From positions 1 to 18,631 of the forward strand of contig NZ_LGDE01000477.1 of assembly GCF_001279725.1 (NCBI RefSeq): DNA of 18,631 bases. The letters run 5' to 3'. The notes under the pieces were generated by a model that was not told the origin of the DNA, made no database searches, and saw only the letters and a program-made list of their open reading frames with translations. A program made the position numbers and the translations under genes. Shown in pieces: positions 1 through 6,841 of the stretch; the stretch's first letter is position 1; the number at the start of each line of letters is the position of its first letter. This DNA is from Streptomyces sp. WM4235. Lineage in GTDB: Bacteria; Actinomycetota; Actinomycetes; Streptomycetales; Streptomycetaceae.

Positions 1-339
1 CCGCTCAAACTCCCGCACATCACTCCTCCCACCACCACCACACAACAAATAACCCCCCGGCAACGTCACCAACACATCCTTCGGAGACCGTGAGGTGTCG
101 CTCCCTTCCAGGGCGGTCGCGATCAGGGCGCGCAACTGCAGTACGTAGGTCTGCAGCGTCGTGCGGGCGCTGCGCGGCGGCAGGCCGCCCCACAGCTCCT
201 CGATCAGTGCCGATACGGGCACCACCTGGTCGGCATGGAGGGCCAAGAGGGCCAGGACCTGCCGGGGCTTGGGGGCGGTCGGCGTGATGGAGATCCCGTT
301 CTCCCGCACGTCCAGTGCGCCCAGTACATCGATGTCCAC
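1..339 (-). CDS. SARP-family transcriptional activator, N-terminal part (cut by window edge)
   Basis: The leftward frame from GTG at 339 is open to the window edge, giving 113 residues. It begins VDIDVLGALDVRENG, followed by PRQVLALLALHADQVVP, ALIEELWGG, TTLQTYVLQLR and LPGGYLL. This is the winged-helix DNA-binding domain (OmpR-like) found at the N-terminus of SARP/AfsR/DnrI activators, and LPGGYLL normally marks the junction to the bacterial transcriptional activation domain. SARPs bind heptameric repeats in promoters and switch on antibiotic gene clusters. The GTG start is supported by GGGGAG about six bases upstream. An ARE-like operator lies 44-63 bases upstream, and the next gene to the right is an ArpA-like TetR regulator, the usual controller of such genes. 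The C-terminus and total length cannot be seen, so it could be a small SARP or a large one with NB-ARC/TPR domains. Family assignment is strong; the pathway is unknown. Confidence 0.87.
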   Translation of the reverse strand, partial: MDIDVLGALDVRENGISITPTAPKPRQVLALLALHADQVVPVSALIEELWGGLPPRSARTTLQTYVLQLRALIATALEGSDTSRSPKDVLVTLPGGYLLCGGGGRSDVREFER

Positions 340-382
340 GTCGTACTCCCCTGTCCTTGGATGAGTCGCAAGAGTCAGTAAA

Positions 383-402
383 AAACAGGACCGACGGTTT
401 GT
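383..402 (-). promoter_or_regulatory. ARE-like operator upstream of the SARP gene
   Basis: The sequence AAACAGGACCGACGGTTTGT contains the core palindrome ACCG-A-CGGT with outer AAAC and GTTTGT. It resembles autoregulatory elements bound by ArpA/ScbR-type gamma-butyrolactone receptors, which share a CGGTTTGT-type half site. It lies 44-63 bases before the SARP start codon, where promoter elements are expected. The likely binder is the TetR regulator at 577-1170 or the one at 9231-9905. This is inferred from sequence resemblance only. Confidence 0.5.
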
Positions 403-568
403 CAATGAACTTCGCACCGCCCCAGCTTTAGGCCGGCGGCGCCCGAGTTTCAGTCAAGAGTCCTATTTGACCTGCGAGTTCATGGGACCTCCAAGAGCAG
501 ACCAGGAGCGTCCGCCCCTCGATCGCGACCGCCCGAGGCAACGAACACCTCCCAAGCGGGCCATCAAA

Positions 569-584
569 CAGACCGTTTAGTCTG
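569..584. promoter_or_regulatory. Inverted repeat at the 3' end of the ArpA-like gene
   Basis: CAGAC-CGTTTA-GTCTG is a perfect 5-bp-arm dyad, and AAACAGACCGTTT across it echoes the ARE-like site at 383-402. It covers the stop codon of the leftward TetR gene (577-579). It could be a second receptor site for a far-upstream SARP promoter, or chance. The arms are short. Confidence 0.25.
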
Positions 585-1170
585 CTTCCAGTCCCTCACC
601 CGCCAGCAACCGCGGCAGAACCAACCCCCAGATCCGCGCGAGGGTCTGCGGCGCCACCCACTCCGGCTCGGCCGCGCTCAACACCTCCAGCCCGACGGTC
701 GAGGCCACCACCGCCCGCGCCGCGTCGTGCGAGGACACACCCTCCGCGAGCATCCCGCCCCGCTCCGCCGCCGCCAGCAACTCCTCCACCCACAGCCGCC
801 ACTGCCCGCGCAGGTCCACCCGACTCTCGTGGGAGGAGTCGGCCGACAGCGCGAAGCCGGCCCGCACCACGACATCCTGCGCGAGCAGTTCCATCAGCTC
901 GGCCGTCGAATCGACCAACACCCGCACCGGATGGCCCACCGACCGCTCCGCGTCGGTGATCCGGGCGACCGCGTCCGCCGCCCGTTCCTCGACGGCCCGG
1001 GCGATCTCCGTCTTGCTCGCGAAGTGGAAGTGCAGGCCACCGGCGGTCACCCCGGCCCGGCGACTGATCGCCGAGACCAACGCCGCCGCGAACCCCTCCT
1101 CCGCGAAGACCTGCGCGGCAGCACGCACCAACGTTTCGCGCGTGCGAGCCGCACGCTCCTTCTTGATCAT
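577..1170 (-). CDS. TetR-family regulator of the ArpA/ScbR (GBL receptor / pseudo-receptor) type
   Basis: This protein of 197 residues begins MIKKERAARTRETLVRAAA. The N-terminal TetR helix-turn-helix is clear: AAQVFAEEGF, AISRRAGVTAGGLHFHFASK, then EIARAVEERA. The HFHFASK ending of the recognition helix and the pattern VRVLVDSTAELMELLAQD followed by VRAGFALS are typical of gamma-butyrolactone receptors and especially of pseudo-receptors such as JadR2/BarB-type proteins. I chose ATG 1170 rather than the more upstream ATG 1203 because GGAG sits five bases before it. Such repressors bind ARE operators and release them on binding a signalling molecule or an antibiotic intermediate. It lies upstream of, and in the same direction as, the SARP gene, with an ARE-like site between them, so repression of the SARP gene is the natural inference. 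The ligand is unknown; receptor versus pseudo-receptor is not settled. Confidence 0.88.
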   Translation of the reverse strand: MIKKERAARTRETLVRAAAQVFAEEGFAAALVSAISRRAGVTAGGLHFHFASKTEIARAVEERAADAVARITDAERSVGHPVRVLVDSTAELMELLAQDVVVRAGFALSADSSHESRVDLRGQWRLWVEELLAAAERGGMLAEGVSSHDAARAVVASTVGLEVLSAAEPEWVAPQTLARIWGLVLPRLLAGEGLEAD

Positions 1171-1467
1171 GGAGGCTCCACACACCGCACTCGCCGCATT
1201 CATCGCACCCTCGATTTACACAAAGGGCCACGAGATCTTGGTGCCACGGTCGGCGGGTGCACTGGAGGTTGGCCGGACTCGTACCGGAGTGAACACCTCC
1301 GGCCGACTGGAGCGCCCGCGCCCGCCCTCCGAACAGGGCACTCGCGACCCCGTGCGCCGACCCGACCTTCGCAAGCCTCCAACCAGCACAATCGGTGGTC
1401 ATGACAGGTTCGTGCTACCTGCCCTCCGCCCGCCTTCCGGCATCCCTCACCGTGCTACGGTCGCGAC
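1171..1467. other. Divergent intergenic region between TetR and SDR genes
   Basis: These 297 bases separate the leftward TetR gene from the rightward SDR gene, so both promoters should be here. No good protein-coding frame is visible. The only clear structure is a 7-bp dyad, GGCCGGA at 1271-1277 with TCCGGCC at 1298-1304, near the middle; it might be an operator. No convincing ARE-like sequence was found here. Confidence 0.5.
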
Positions 1468-1470
1468 GTG
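1456..1470 (+). promoter_or_regulatory. Possible -10 element giving a leaderless SDR transcript
   Basis: TACGGT at 1456-1461 lies six bases before GTG 1468, and no Shine-Dalgarno sequence is present. If TACGGT is a -10 box, transcription would begin at or next to the start codon, giving a leaderless mRNA, which is common in Streptomyces. No convincing -35 hexamer was found at the expected distance. Confidence 0.3.
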
Positions 1471-2247
1471 ATGACGGGGGACGACAGCAGTCGGTTTTTG
1501 GCTGGGAAATCAGCACTGATCACGGGAGCGAGCGCCGGTATCGGAGCAGCCGCCGCCCGGGTGTTCTGTCGTGAGGGCGCTTCCGTGACCCTCGTGTCCC
1601 GCCGCGAGGAACCGCTGGCCACGCTCACCGACGAACTGCGCGCCGCCGGCCACCAGGTCCAGTACGTGGTCGCCGACGTCCGTGATTCCCAGGAGGTGGC
1701 ACGCGCCGTCGAGGCTGCCGTCACCTCGTTCGGCCGGCTGGATGCCGCCTTCAACAACGCGGGTGTCGGCGCGCTTCCGGCGCCCATGCACGTACTCGAC
1801 GAGGACGTCTACGACACCATCATGGACACCAACGTCCGCGGGGTCTGGAACTGCATGCGCCACGAGATCCGCGCCATGCTGACCACCGGCGGCGGCTCCA
1901 TCGTCAACAACAGCAGCACCGCAGGCCTCGTCGCCACCCCCGTCGCCGCCCCCTACGTCGCCTCGAAGCACGCGGTCGTCGGCATGACCAAGGCAGCCGC
2001 GTGCGAGTACGCGCCGCACGGCATCCGCATCAACGCCATCGCACCCGGGTCCACCCGCAGCGAGATGATCGACACCTGGCTCCAGCAGAACCCCGAGGTG
2101 GAACAGATGCTCCTGAACTCGGCGCCGCTGCCCCGCATCGCGGAGCCCCAGGAAATCGCGGAGGCCGCGGCCTGGCTCTGCAGCGACCGCGCCTCGTTCG
2201 TGGTCGGCACCACCCTCTCCGTGGACGGCGGCTGGACCACCCGCTGA
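1468..2247 (+). CDS. Short-chain dehydrogenase/reductase (classical SDR)
   Basis: This NAD(P)-dependent oxidoreductase of 259 residues has the usual classical SDR length and every family motif. The cofactor motif TGASAGIG is at residues 19-26, NNAG at 96-99, the catalytic Ser near 149-150, the YxxxK pair Y163/K167 (APYVASKHAV), and NAIAPG at 189-194. It ends with VDGGWTTR, the common C-terminal form. RR after the second strand (LVSRRE) favours NADP(H), although this is weak. The start is GTG 1468 or the adjoining ATG 1471; there is no clear ribosome binding site. It is divergent from the ArpA-like regulator. SDRs in this position often belong to GBL or secondary-metabolite loci, but the substrate cannot be told from sequence. 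Confidence 0.93.
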   Translation: MMTGDDSSRFLAGKSALITGASAGIGAAAARVFCREGASVTLVSRREEPLATLTDELRAAGHQVQYVVADVRDSQEVARAVEAAVTSFGRLDAAFNNAGVGALPAPMHVLDEDVYDTIMDTNVRGVWNCMRHEIRAMLTTGGGSIVNNSSTAGLVATPVAAPYVASKHAVVGMTKAAACEYAPHGIRINAIAPGSTRSEMIDTWLQQNPEVEQMLLNSAPLPRIAEPQEIAEAAAWLCSDRASFVVGTTLSVDGGWTTR

Positions 2248-2386
2248 GGTGATCGCCCGCCGCCCGGCGTCGGCGTCGCATCCGGCCGAACCCGGGGCTG
2301 GGCGTCCAGATGGTCACGCGCGTACCGCACCATGGTCTGCGTACGGGAGCCGTCTCCCGCATGACCGACACCGGAGAGAGGGACCA

Positions 2387-2719
2387 ATGAACGGGAACGC
2401 GCTGTTCCACGCCGTGGGGCTGGTCATCGCCACGCTGGTCCTACTACCGCTGCCGCTGCTCATTCTGACCGGACACGCGCCGGCCTGGGTCCGCACACGC
2501 GTCGTCGAACCCCGGTGGCTGGCACTGGCAATGATCGGCTTCTGGCTTCCCTCCCTGTTCAACGCGGTGCCTCGGATCCTGAACGCCGGGACCGGTGTCG
2601 TCGTGGCCTGCTCCCTCCTGGGCGCACTCCTCGGGCTCGTCGGCATCGCGTTCTTCCTCCGGGTGGCCTGGGCCACGGCCCAGGCGACCCGAACGGGCCG
2701 AACGGGCCGGCGGCGCTAA
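2387..2719 (+). CDS. Small hypothetical membrane protein
   Basis: This protein of 110 residues begins MNGNALFHAVGL. I chose ATG 2387 because GGAGAGAGGG lies directly before it; the frame is open farther upstream, but that part is rich in Arg/Pro/His and has no ribosome binding site. There are three hydrophobic stretches: about residues 5-28 (LVIATLVLLPLPLLIL), 43-60 (LALAMIGFWLPSLFNAV) and 67-92 (VVVACSLLGALLGLVGIAFFL). The tail is Arg/Thr-rich and probably cytoplasmic. It follows the SDR gene by about 140 bases and could share its transcript. No family was recognised and no function is proposed. Confidence 0.7.
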   Translation: MNGNALFHAVGLVIATLVLLPLPLLILTGHAPAWVRTRVVEPRWLALAMIGFWLPSLFNAVPRILNAGTGVVVACSLLGALLGLVGIAFFLRVAWATAQATRTGRTGRRR

Positions 2720-2744
2720 CCGTCTCTTGCTCCGACCACCCTCA

Positions 2745-2794
2745 CGGCCCGGGTTCCCCCTCGCCGCGCGGGCCGCTCTCACGGCGGGGGTGAG
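2745..2794 (+). terminator. Possible hairpin terminator after the membrane protein gene
   Basis: CGGCCCG (2745-2751) pairs with CGGGCCG (2769-2775), and directly after it CTCAC (2778-2782) pairs with GTGAG (2790-2794). There is no U tract, as is usual in Streptomyces. The placement between two transcription units fits, but stems this short and GC-rich occur by chance in this DNA. Confidence 0.28.
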
Positions 2795-2921
2795 ATCCGG
2801 CCAGTCTTCCTCGGACAACGAGGCACGCCTGCAAAGAACTTGAGCTTCCCCTCGGCCCCTCCACCCGGATCATGTGCATTGCATGCATAAGATCAGAACC
2901 TGCCGATGGGGGAGGCGCAGC

Positions 2922-3350
2922 ATGCCAGATGAATCAGGCGGGGAGCAGGAACACGGGGGCGGGAATGTCACAGCGCCCCACGTGCAGTTACGGCTGAACA
3001 GCGGGCCCGGGCCACTGGCTCCGGGCGGAGACCAGGACTTCGCCTCGACACCCGCGGAGAAGAAAGCCGCGGCCGACACGATCGAGACCGAACTCCAGCC
3101 GAACACGCAGAAGGCTTCGGAGCACGCGGACGAGGCCACGACATCCGCGGGCAACGGCTTCGGCGGATGGGAGACGGCGGCGGGGATCAAGACCGTCGCA
3201 GAGACGTGGGAGCGTCAGGTGAAATCCCTGATGGCCCGTCTGGACGGCGAGAAGAACGCGCTGCGCGGGGCTTCGGGCCTCTTCGTGCGCAATGACACCG
3301 GTCTGGGTGCCGACTTCCGTGCTTCGACATCGAAGCTGAACGGTCTCTGA
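2922..3350 (+). CDS. WXG100-like protein of a type VII-type secretion cassette
   Basis: This hydrophilic protein of 142 residues begins MPDESGGEQEHGGG. ATG 2922 is preferred because GGGGGAGG lies six bases upstream; the frame extends to 2874 without a comparable signal. Residues 45-140 look helical. The stretch GFGGWETA (79-86), the second Trp at 96 (ETWERQV), then leucines at heptad-like spacing and LFVRNDTGLG resemble the Streptomyces WXG100-like proteins that accompany type VII substrates. No signal peptide is visible. Leu23 is encoded by TTA (2988-2990), the rare codon read by the bldA tRNA, so translation may be tied to development. It leads a four-gene run; the next gene starts nine bases after the stop. 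The family assignment rests on pattern only. Confidence 0.68.
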   Translation: MPDESGGEQEHGGGNVTAPHVQLRLNSGPGPLAPGGDQDFASTPAEKKAAADTIETELQPNTQKASEHADEATTSAGNGFGGWETAAGIKTVAETWERQVKSLMARLDGEKNALRGASGLFVRNDTGLGADFRASTSKLNGL

Positions 3351-3359
3351 GGAGACACG

Positions 3360-4709
3360 GTGCCGACCTACCACGAAGTCATGACCACCGACCTGGGTCT
3401 GCTGACGACGGCCGCCACTGGATGGGAGTCGATCGCGGGCGAGTTCAAGAAGGTCGAGACCCGGTACGGCGAGTCCGTCCAGAGGATCACCCTGGGCCAG
3501 AACTGGGCCGGGCTCAGCGCCGGGGCGGCGCAGACCAACTTCGCGGCGACCCGGTACGAGTACGCGGCCGCCCAGACCCAGGCCAAGGCCATCGCCGGCC
3601 TGCTGACGGATGCCCACGCGTGCTTCACCGACCTCAAGCGGAAGCTGGAGAGCGCGCGCGACGACGCGATGGCCGCCGGTATGGCTGTCTCGGAGCAGGG
3701 TCGCGTGACCTTCGACATCTCCAAACTCACCGAGGGTGAGCGCAACGCCTACCACCACGACCCGGACTACCAGTCCTCGGTCCGCGTGGCCGTCAACACG
3801 TGGCAGAAGCACATCGACGACCGGGTGAAGGCCGTCTCCGAGACCGACGAGCACGTCAAGGCGGCCCTGAGCGCCGCCGTGACCGACAGCAACAAGGACG
3901 CCTTCGGCCAGGGCAGCGGCAAGGACGCGACCTTCACCGGATTCAACGCACACGCCGAGGGCGACCTGGCAAAGGCGCCGCGCACCCTGCCGGTCGCCGA
4001 CGACAAGGCCGCGACGAAGACCGACGGTGTCACGGTGACCGGGCCCAACGCCGACTTCGTCACCAGCGGTGTCAAGTACGGCAAGGAGGGCTCGTTCAAG
4101 GCGTCCGCCGACCTCTTCCACGCGACCGCGAAGGGCGAGGAGACGCACGGGCGACTCACTCTTTCAGGAGTCGACGACATCTACGCGGGGGCAAGGGCCA
4201 CCGGGAACCTGGGCATCACCGACAAGGGCTTCGTCGGCAAGGCCGAGGCCTCCGCTGGCTTGCGTTCCTTGGTCGAAGGACGGGCCGAGTACGGGATGGT
4301 GGGCGGCTACGGGCGGCTGGAGGGCTTCGCCGGCGTCGAAGGTGCCATCAACGCCAAGGCCACCAATGAGGAGGTGACCATCGGCTTCAAGGGTCTTGCC
4401 GGCGCCAAGGCATCCGTCGCCGGAGGCGCGGAGGCAGCCGGGATCGGGGTGGGCTTGACCGGCGAGGGGTGGGCCGGACCCGGCGCGGCGGGCTGGTTCG
4501 GTTACAAGAGAGACGAAGTGACCGGCGTGTACAAGCTCGGCGGAGAAGCGGGCCTCTCCCCGGGTCTCGGAGGGGCGGTGGGACTGGAGATCACGTTCGA
4601 TCCGGACAAGTTCTCCGAAGCCGCCGTTGCTGCTGCCGACAAGGTGGGCAACGCTGCCGGGTATGTGGGCGACAAGGCCGGCGACTTCGTCGACTGGCTG
4701 GCGGACTGA
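3360..4709 (+). CDS. Large WXG-domain protein with Gly/Ala-rich repetitive C-terminus, putative type VII substrate
   Basis: This protein of 449 residues starts at GTG 3360 with GGAG just upstream. Residues 1-110 form a helical WXG100-like domain: LLTTAATGWESIAGEF, a W-A-G tripeptide at 49-51 in the turn, then TNFAATRYEYAAAQTQAKAI and LKRKLESARDDA. Residues about 110-200 are a charged linker. Residues 215-430 are a long, low-complexity, beta-prone section with Gly/Ala alternation (GRAEYGMVGGYGRLEGFAG, KGLAGAKASVAGG, GLTGEGWAGPGAAGW). This is unlike a globular enzyme and more like a surface, pore or amyloid-like module. The C-terminus is an amphipathic helix (AAVAAADKVGNAAGYVGDK). No signal peptide or nuclease motif is visible. 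Export by a type VII system is inferred from the N-domain; a polymorphic toxin without a recognised toxin tip is an alternative. Confidence 0.72.
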   Translation: MPTYHEVMTTDLGLLTTAATGWESIAGEFKKVETRYGESVQRITLGQNWAGLSAGAAQTNFAATRYEYAAAQTQAKAIAGLLTDAHACFTDLKRKLESARDDAMAAGMAVSEQGRVTFDISKLTEGERNAYHHDPDYQSSVRVAVNTWQKHIDDRVKAVSETDEHVKAALSAAVTDSNKDAFGQGSGKDATFTGFNAHAEGDLAKAPRTLPVADDKAATKTDGVTVTGPNADFVTSGVKYGKEGSFKASADLFHATAKGEETHGRLTLSGVDDIYAGARATGNLGITDKGFVGKAEASAGLRSLVEGRAEYGMVGGYGRLEGFAGVEGAINAKATNEEVTIGFKGLAGAKASVAGGAEAAGIGVGLTGEGWAGPGAAGWFGYKRDEVTGVYKLGGEAGLSPGLGGAVGLEITFDPDKFSEAAVAAADKVGNAAGYVGDKAGDFVDWLAD

Positions 4710-4738
4710 TGTACTGCTCCATGGAAGGACGGATCTGA

Positions 4739-5233
4739 ATGCCCACCTCGCTGCCCATCCCCATCGAGTTTCGCCTTCCCGAGGGCTGGCTCCCCGCACG
4801 CACGAAGGGCGATGACCCGGGCGTCGCGTTCGCGGCCCTGCACCCGAGGCCGGACGCCGGGTTCGCTGCCAACATCACCATCGAAGGCGGCTACCCGCCG
4901 GAGGTCGAGACGCTGACCGAACTGGCCTCCGAGTCCGCGGAGCGCCTGGGCGAGACCGCCGAGTCGCTGACGGTCGCGGACCGGCGCGAGTTCGACAGCG
5001 CCGGCGTCCCCGCACTGACCCAGCGGCTGGTCTTCTCGGTGGTCACCGGTGATGTGCACCGCGATCTCGTCCAGTCCCAGGTTTACCTGTCCGTCATCGA
5101 TACCGAGGAACCGCGCAAGCGCGCGGTCATCCGGCTCGTCCTGACCGCGACGGCCGCCCAACACGACCGCGTCCTGGGCGACTTTCAGGAGTTCCTCCGG
5201 AGTGTGCGTGCGGGCACCGGGAAGGCGGCGTAG
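4739..5233 (+). CDS. LpqN/LpqT-like (PsbP-fold) accessory protein
   Basis: This protein of 164 residues starts at ATG 4739 after GGAAGGACGG. It begins MPTSLPIPIEFRLPEGW and continues with GVAFAALHP, GFAANITIEGG, LTELASESAERLGE, then a beta-rich second half ending in LGDFQEFLRSVR. This order (short N-strand, 'lpegW', 'faaniti', then strand-rich body and terminal helix) matches the LpqN/LpqT group of actinobacterial proteins with a PsbP/Mog1-type fold. Those are often lipoproteins, but here there is no signal peptide or lipobox, so this copy should be cytoplasmic. In this setting, 29 bases after the WXG substrate gene, a chaperone or binding partner of the secreted protein is a reasonable inference. 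Biochemical function is unknown. Confidence 0.65.
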   Translation: MPTSLPIPIEFRLPEGWLPARTKGDDPGVAFAALHPRPDAGFAANITIEGGYPPEVETLTELASESAERLGETAESLTVADRREFDSAGVPALTQRLVFSVVTGDVHRDLVQSQVYLSVIDTEEPRKRAVIRLVLTATAAQHDRVLGDFQEFLRSVRAGTGKAA

Positions 5234-5235
5234 CG

Positions 5236-5745
5236 GTGGGACGTCTGTGGGACAGATGGATGGGTACCCGACATTCGGATGCGGGCACCAGGGCGCTTCC
5301 CACCCAGGAACTACGGGCCGCGCTGCTCGCGCTGAACGGTACGGGCGTACCGTTCAGCATCCACGAGACGGGTGCGGAAGGCGCGGACCTGCTGGCGCAA
5401 TGGCGATACCTGAAGCCGTCGTCGGGCTCCGGTGCGACCCGCAGCCAGGTCGAGCGGACCCTCAAGATCTGGATGCGCCTGTGCCCGCGCGAGCGAGTGG
5501 TCCGGGCCATGGACGAGCAGTTCGAGGTGACCCGGGCGGGCCACCCGCCCGGCCGGACCGTGGCGCGCGCGCACGGCCGCGGGCCGATCCGCGGCATCCA
5601 CAAGGAATGGACCATGGAGAAGGGACCCGACGGTCGCAGGCACAGGGTCGAGACCTTCAGCTTCGACTCCCGGGACCTTAAGAACCCGCTGCGTACGACC
5701 GTCCTCGACGCGGGGTGGACTTGGCGCGGGGTCTACAGGATGTGA
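5236..5745 (+). CDS. Hypothetical protein, last gene of the type VII-like cassette
   Basis: This basic protein of 169 residues starts at GTG 5236, two bases after the stop of the preceding gene, so it is probably translationally coupled. It begins MGRLWDRWMGTRHSD. Visible features are a first half with LRAALLALNGTGVPFSIH, an Arg-rich helix (RSQVERTLKIWMRLCPRERVVRAMDEQ), and a second half with KEWTMEKGPDGRRHRVETF and a Trp-rich end (DAGWTWRGVYRM). There are no membrane segments or signal peptide. I do not recognise the family. Tight coupling suggests it works with the LpqN-like and WXG-like proteins, for example as a cytosolic partner, but nothing in the sequence proves it. Confidence 0.68.
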   Translation: MGRLWDRWMGTRHSDAGTRALPTQELRAALLALNGTGVPFSIHETGAEGADLLAQWRYLKPSSGSGATRSQVERTLKIWMRLCPRERVVRAMDEQFEVTRAGHPPGRTVARAHGRGPIRGIHKEWTMEKGPDGRRHRVETFSFDSRDLKNPLRTTVLDAGWTWRGVYRM

Positions 5746-5841
5746 TCGCAGGACGTGGGGGCGTCGCTCGTGCCCAGGGGCCCGCCCCGTCAGCCATGAA
5801 GGTCGCTGTCGGTTGCCTGAGCACGGTGATGGACAGCCGGA

Positions 5842-6606
5842 GTGGAACAGAAGACTCTGGAGTACCCCGAACCACTGCGGCTGATCGACGAACGATCGAC
5901 CGCCTTCCGTGCCGCGATTGCCTCCGCGCCCGACCCCGATATGCGGGTGCGTACCGACCTGCCCCGAGTGGAAGTTGTCCGTTCTGGTGCGTACCCGGGC
6001 GAGGGGCGCCACTCCTGGGCCACCACCATCGCCGCAGGACCTGCCGCCGCGACCAAGTCCTCAACTGAGGTATCCCCGGCCGTACCTCGGGAACGCGAAG
6101 CACCGCCGCCTGGTCGGCCGCCTCGACTCGGAACTGCTGGACGCGCTGCGGAAGGCAGGCCCGGATCGTGGTTGCCGGACCTGGTGGGGTACGTCGCAGT
6201 CGCCGCTGACCTGCGGTGCCGTCGCCCGGCACCGGCTCCAGGAAATCGCGGTGCACACCTACGATGCTCAGGTCACCGCAGGCGCCCCGCAGTCGCTGCC
6301 GGACGCTGCCGGACGAGGCGGCAATCGACGGTGTCGAGGAGTTCCTGTCCACCTGCTGCGCGACGTCGAGCGCTGGCCGCACACGCCCACCGCCTTCGAC
6401 TTCCACGCCACCGAGGGGCACTCCTGGCGCCTCACGGTCGACGTGACGGCGCACGCTTCACCCGTCTCCCCGCGCCCGGCGCGACACCCGAAGCGACGCT
6501 CGGCACGACACGAGCCACCGCCGCCGACGAGGGCCCGGCAGCAGCCGGCGTCTCCGTGCGCGGCACGACCAGTGAGCTGGTCCTCTTCTGTACGACCGTG
6601 CCCCGG
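5842..6606 (+). pseudogene. Frameshifted remnant of a maleylpyruvate-isomerase-family, mycothiol-dependent protein
   Basis: Conserved pieces of one protein appear in order but hop between the three forward frames. Frame 1 has EYPEPLRLIDERSTAFRAAI from 5842; frame 2 has VPTCPEWKL near 5950; frame 1 returns with SGAYPGEGRHSWATTIAAGP to about 6050; frame 2 has LDALRKAGPDRG, TWWGTSQSP, GAVARHRLQEIAVHTYDAQ to about 6300; frame 3 has LPDEAAIDGVEEFLSTCCA; frame 2 has FDFHATEGHSWRL; frame 1 has GVSVRGTTSELVLF near 6585, after which LYDRAP would need another shift. The HxxEIAVHTYDAQ region is typical of DinB-like/mycothiol-dependent enzymes of this family. At least six frame changes make sequencing error unlikely, so the gene is dead. 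Its end coincides with the GTTAAC hairpin at 6608. One forward frame stays open across the region and on to 7434 by chance. Confidence 0.8.
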
Positions 6607-6607
6607 C

Positions 6608-6644
6608 GGGGGCGGGTCGTTAACGGCGTTAACGACCCGCCCCC
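6608..6644. repeat. 37-base inverted repeat enclosing a GTTAAC doublet
   Basis: A perfect 17-bp arm (6608-6624, GGGGGCGGGTCGTTAAC) is followed by GGC and its exact complement (6628-6644). The centre is the doublet GTTAACGGCGTTAAC (6619-6633) of the repeat family seen around parAB. It lies at the decayed end of the pseudogene. It could act as a hairpin terminator, or be a protein-binding site extended by its flanks. Confidence 0.85.
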
Positions 6645-6741
6645 TTGGCGGCATCACCTGATGCCCCTCCCGAACACCCGGACCACCGTCCGCCTTGCGC
6701 GTCCGACACGCCAACGCGCTCCGGGAAGGACCCTCAGGAAC

Positions 6742-6765
6742 GTTAACGGCGTTAACGCCGTTAAC
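6742..6765. repeat. GTTAAC triplet cluster (perfect 24-bp palindrome)
   Basis: Three GTTAAC units at 6742, 6751 and 6760 are separated by GGC then GCC, giving a perfect palindrome centred on the middle unit. It lies downstream of the leftward TetR gene. It is the same design as the clusters near parAB. Confidence 0.9.
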
Positions 6766-6841
6766 GCCGCCTTCGGTCGACAGCGTCTCCGCTCCCGGGC
6801 GAAGGCGCCGCGCTCGCTCCCCGCGACCAGCCCTGCCCGCC

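Noticed and set aside
440..480. SARP-type heptamer repeats (TCAAGAG / TTTGACC) between the SARP and TetR genes
   Set aside because: Only single loose matches without the regular 11-bp spacing were seen.
2988..4148. A 386-codon leftward open frame
   Set aside because: It is a low-complexity Val/Gly/Arg/Leu shadow opposite the WXG cassette genes.
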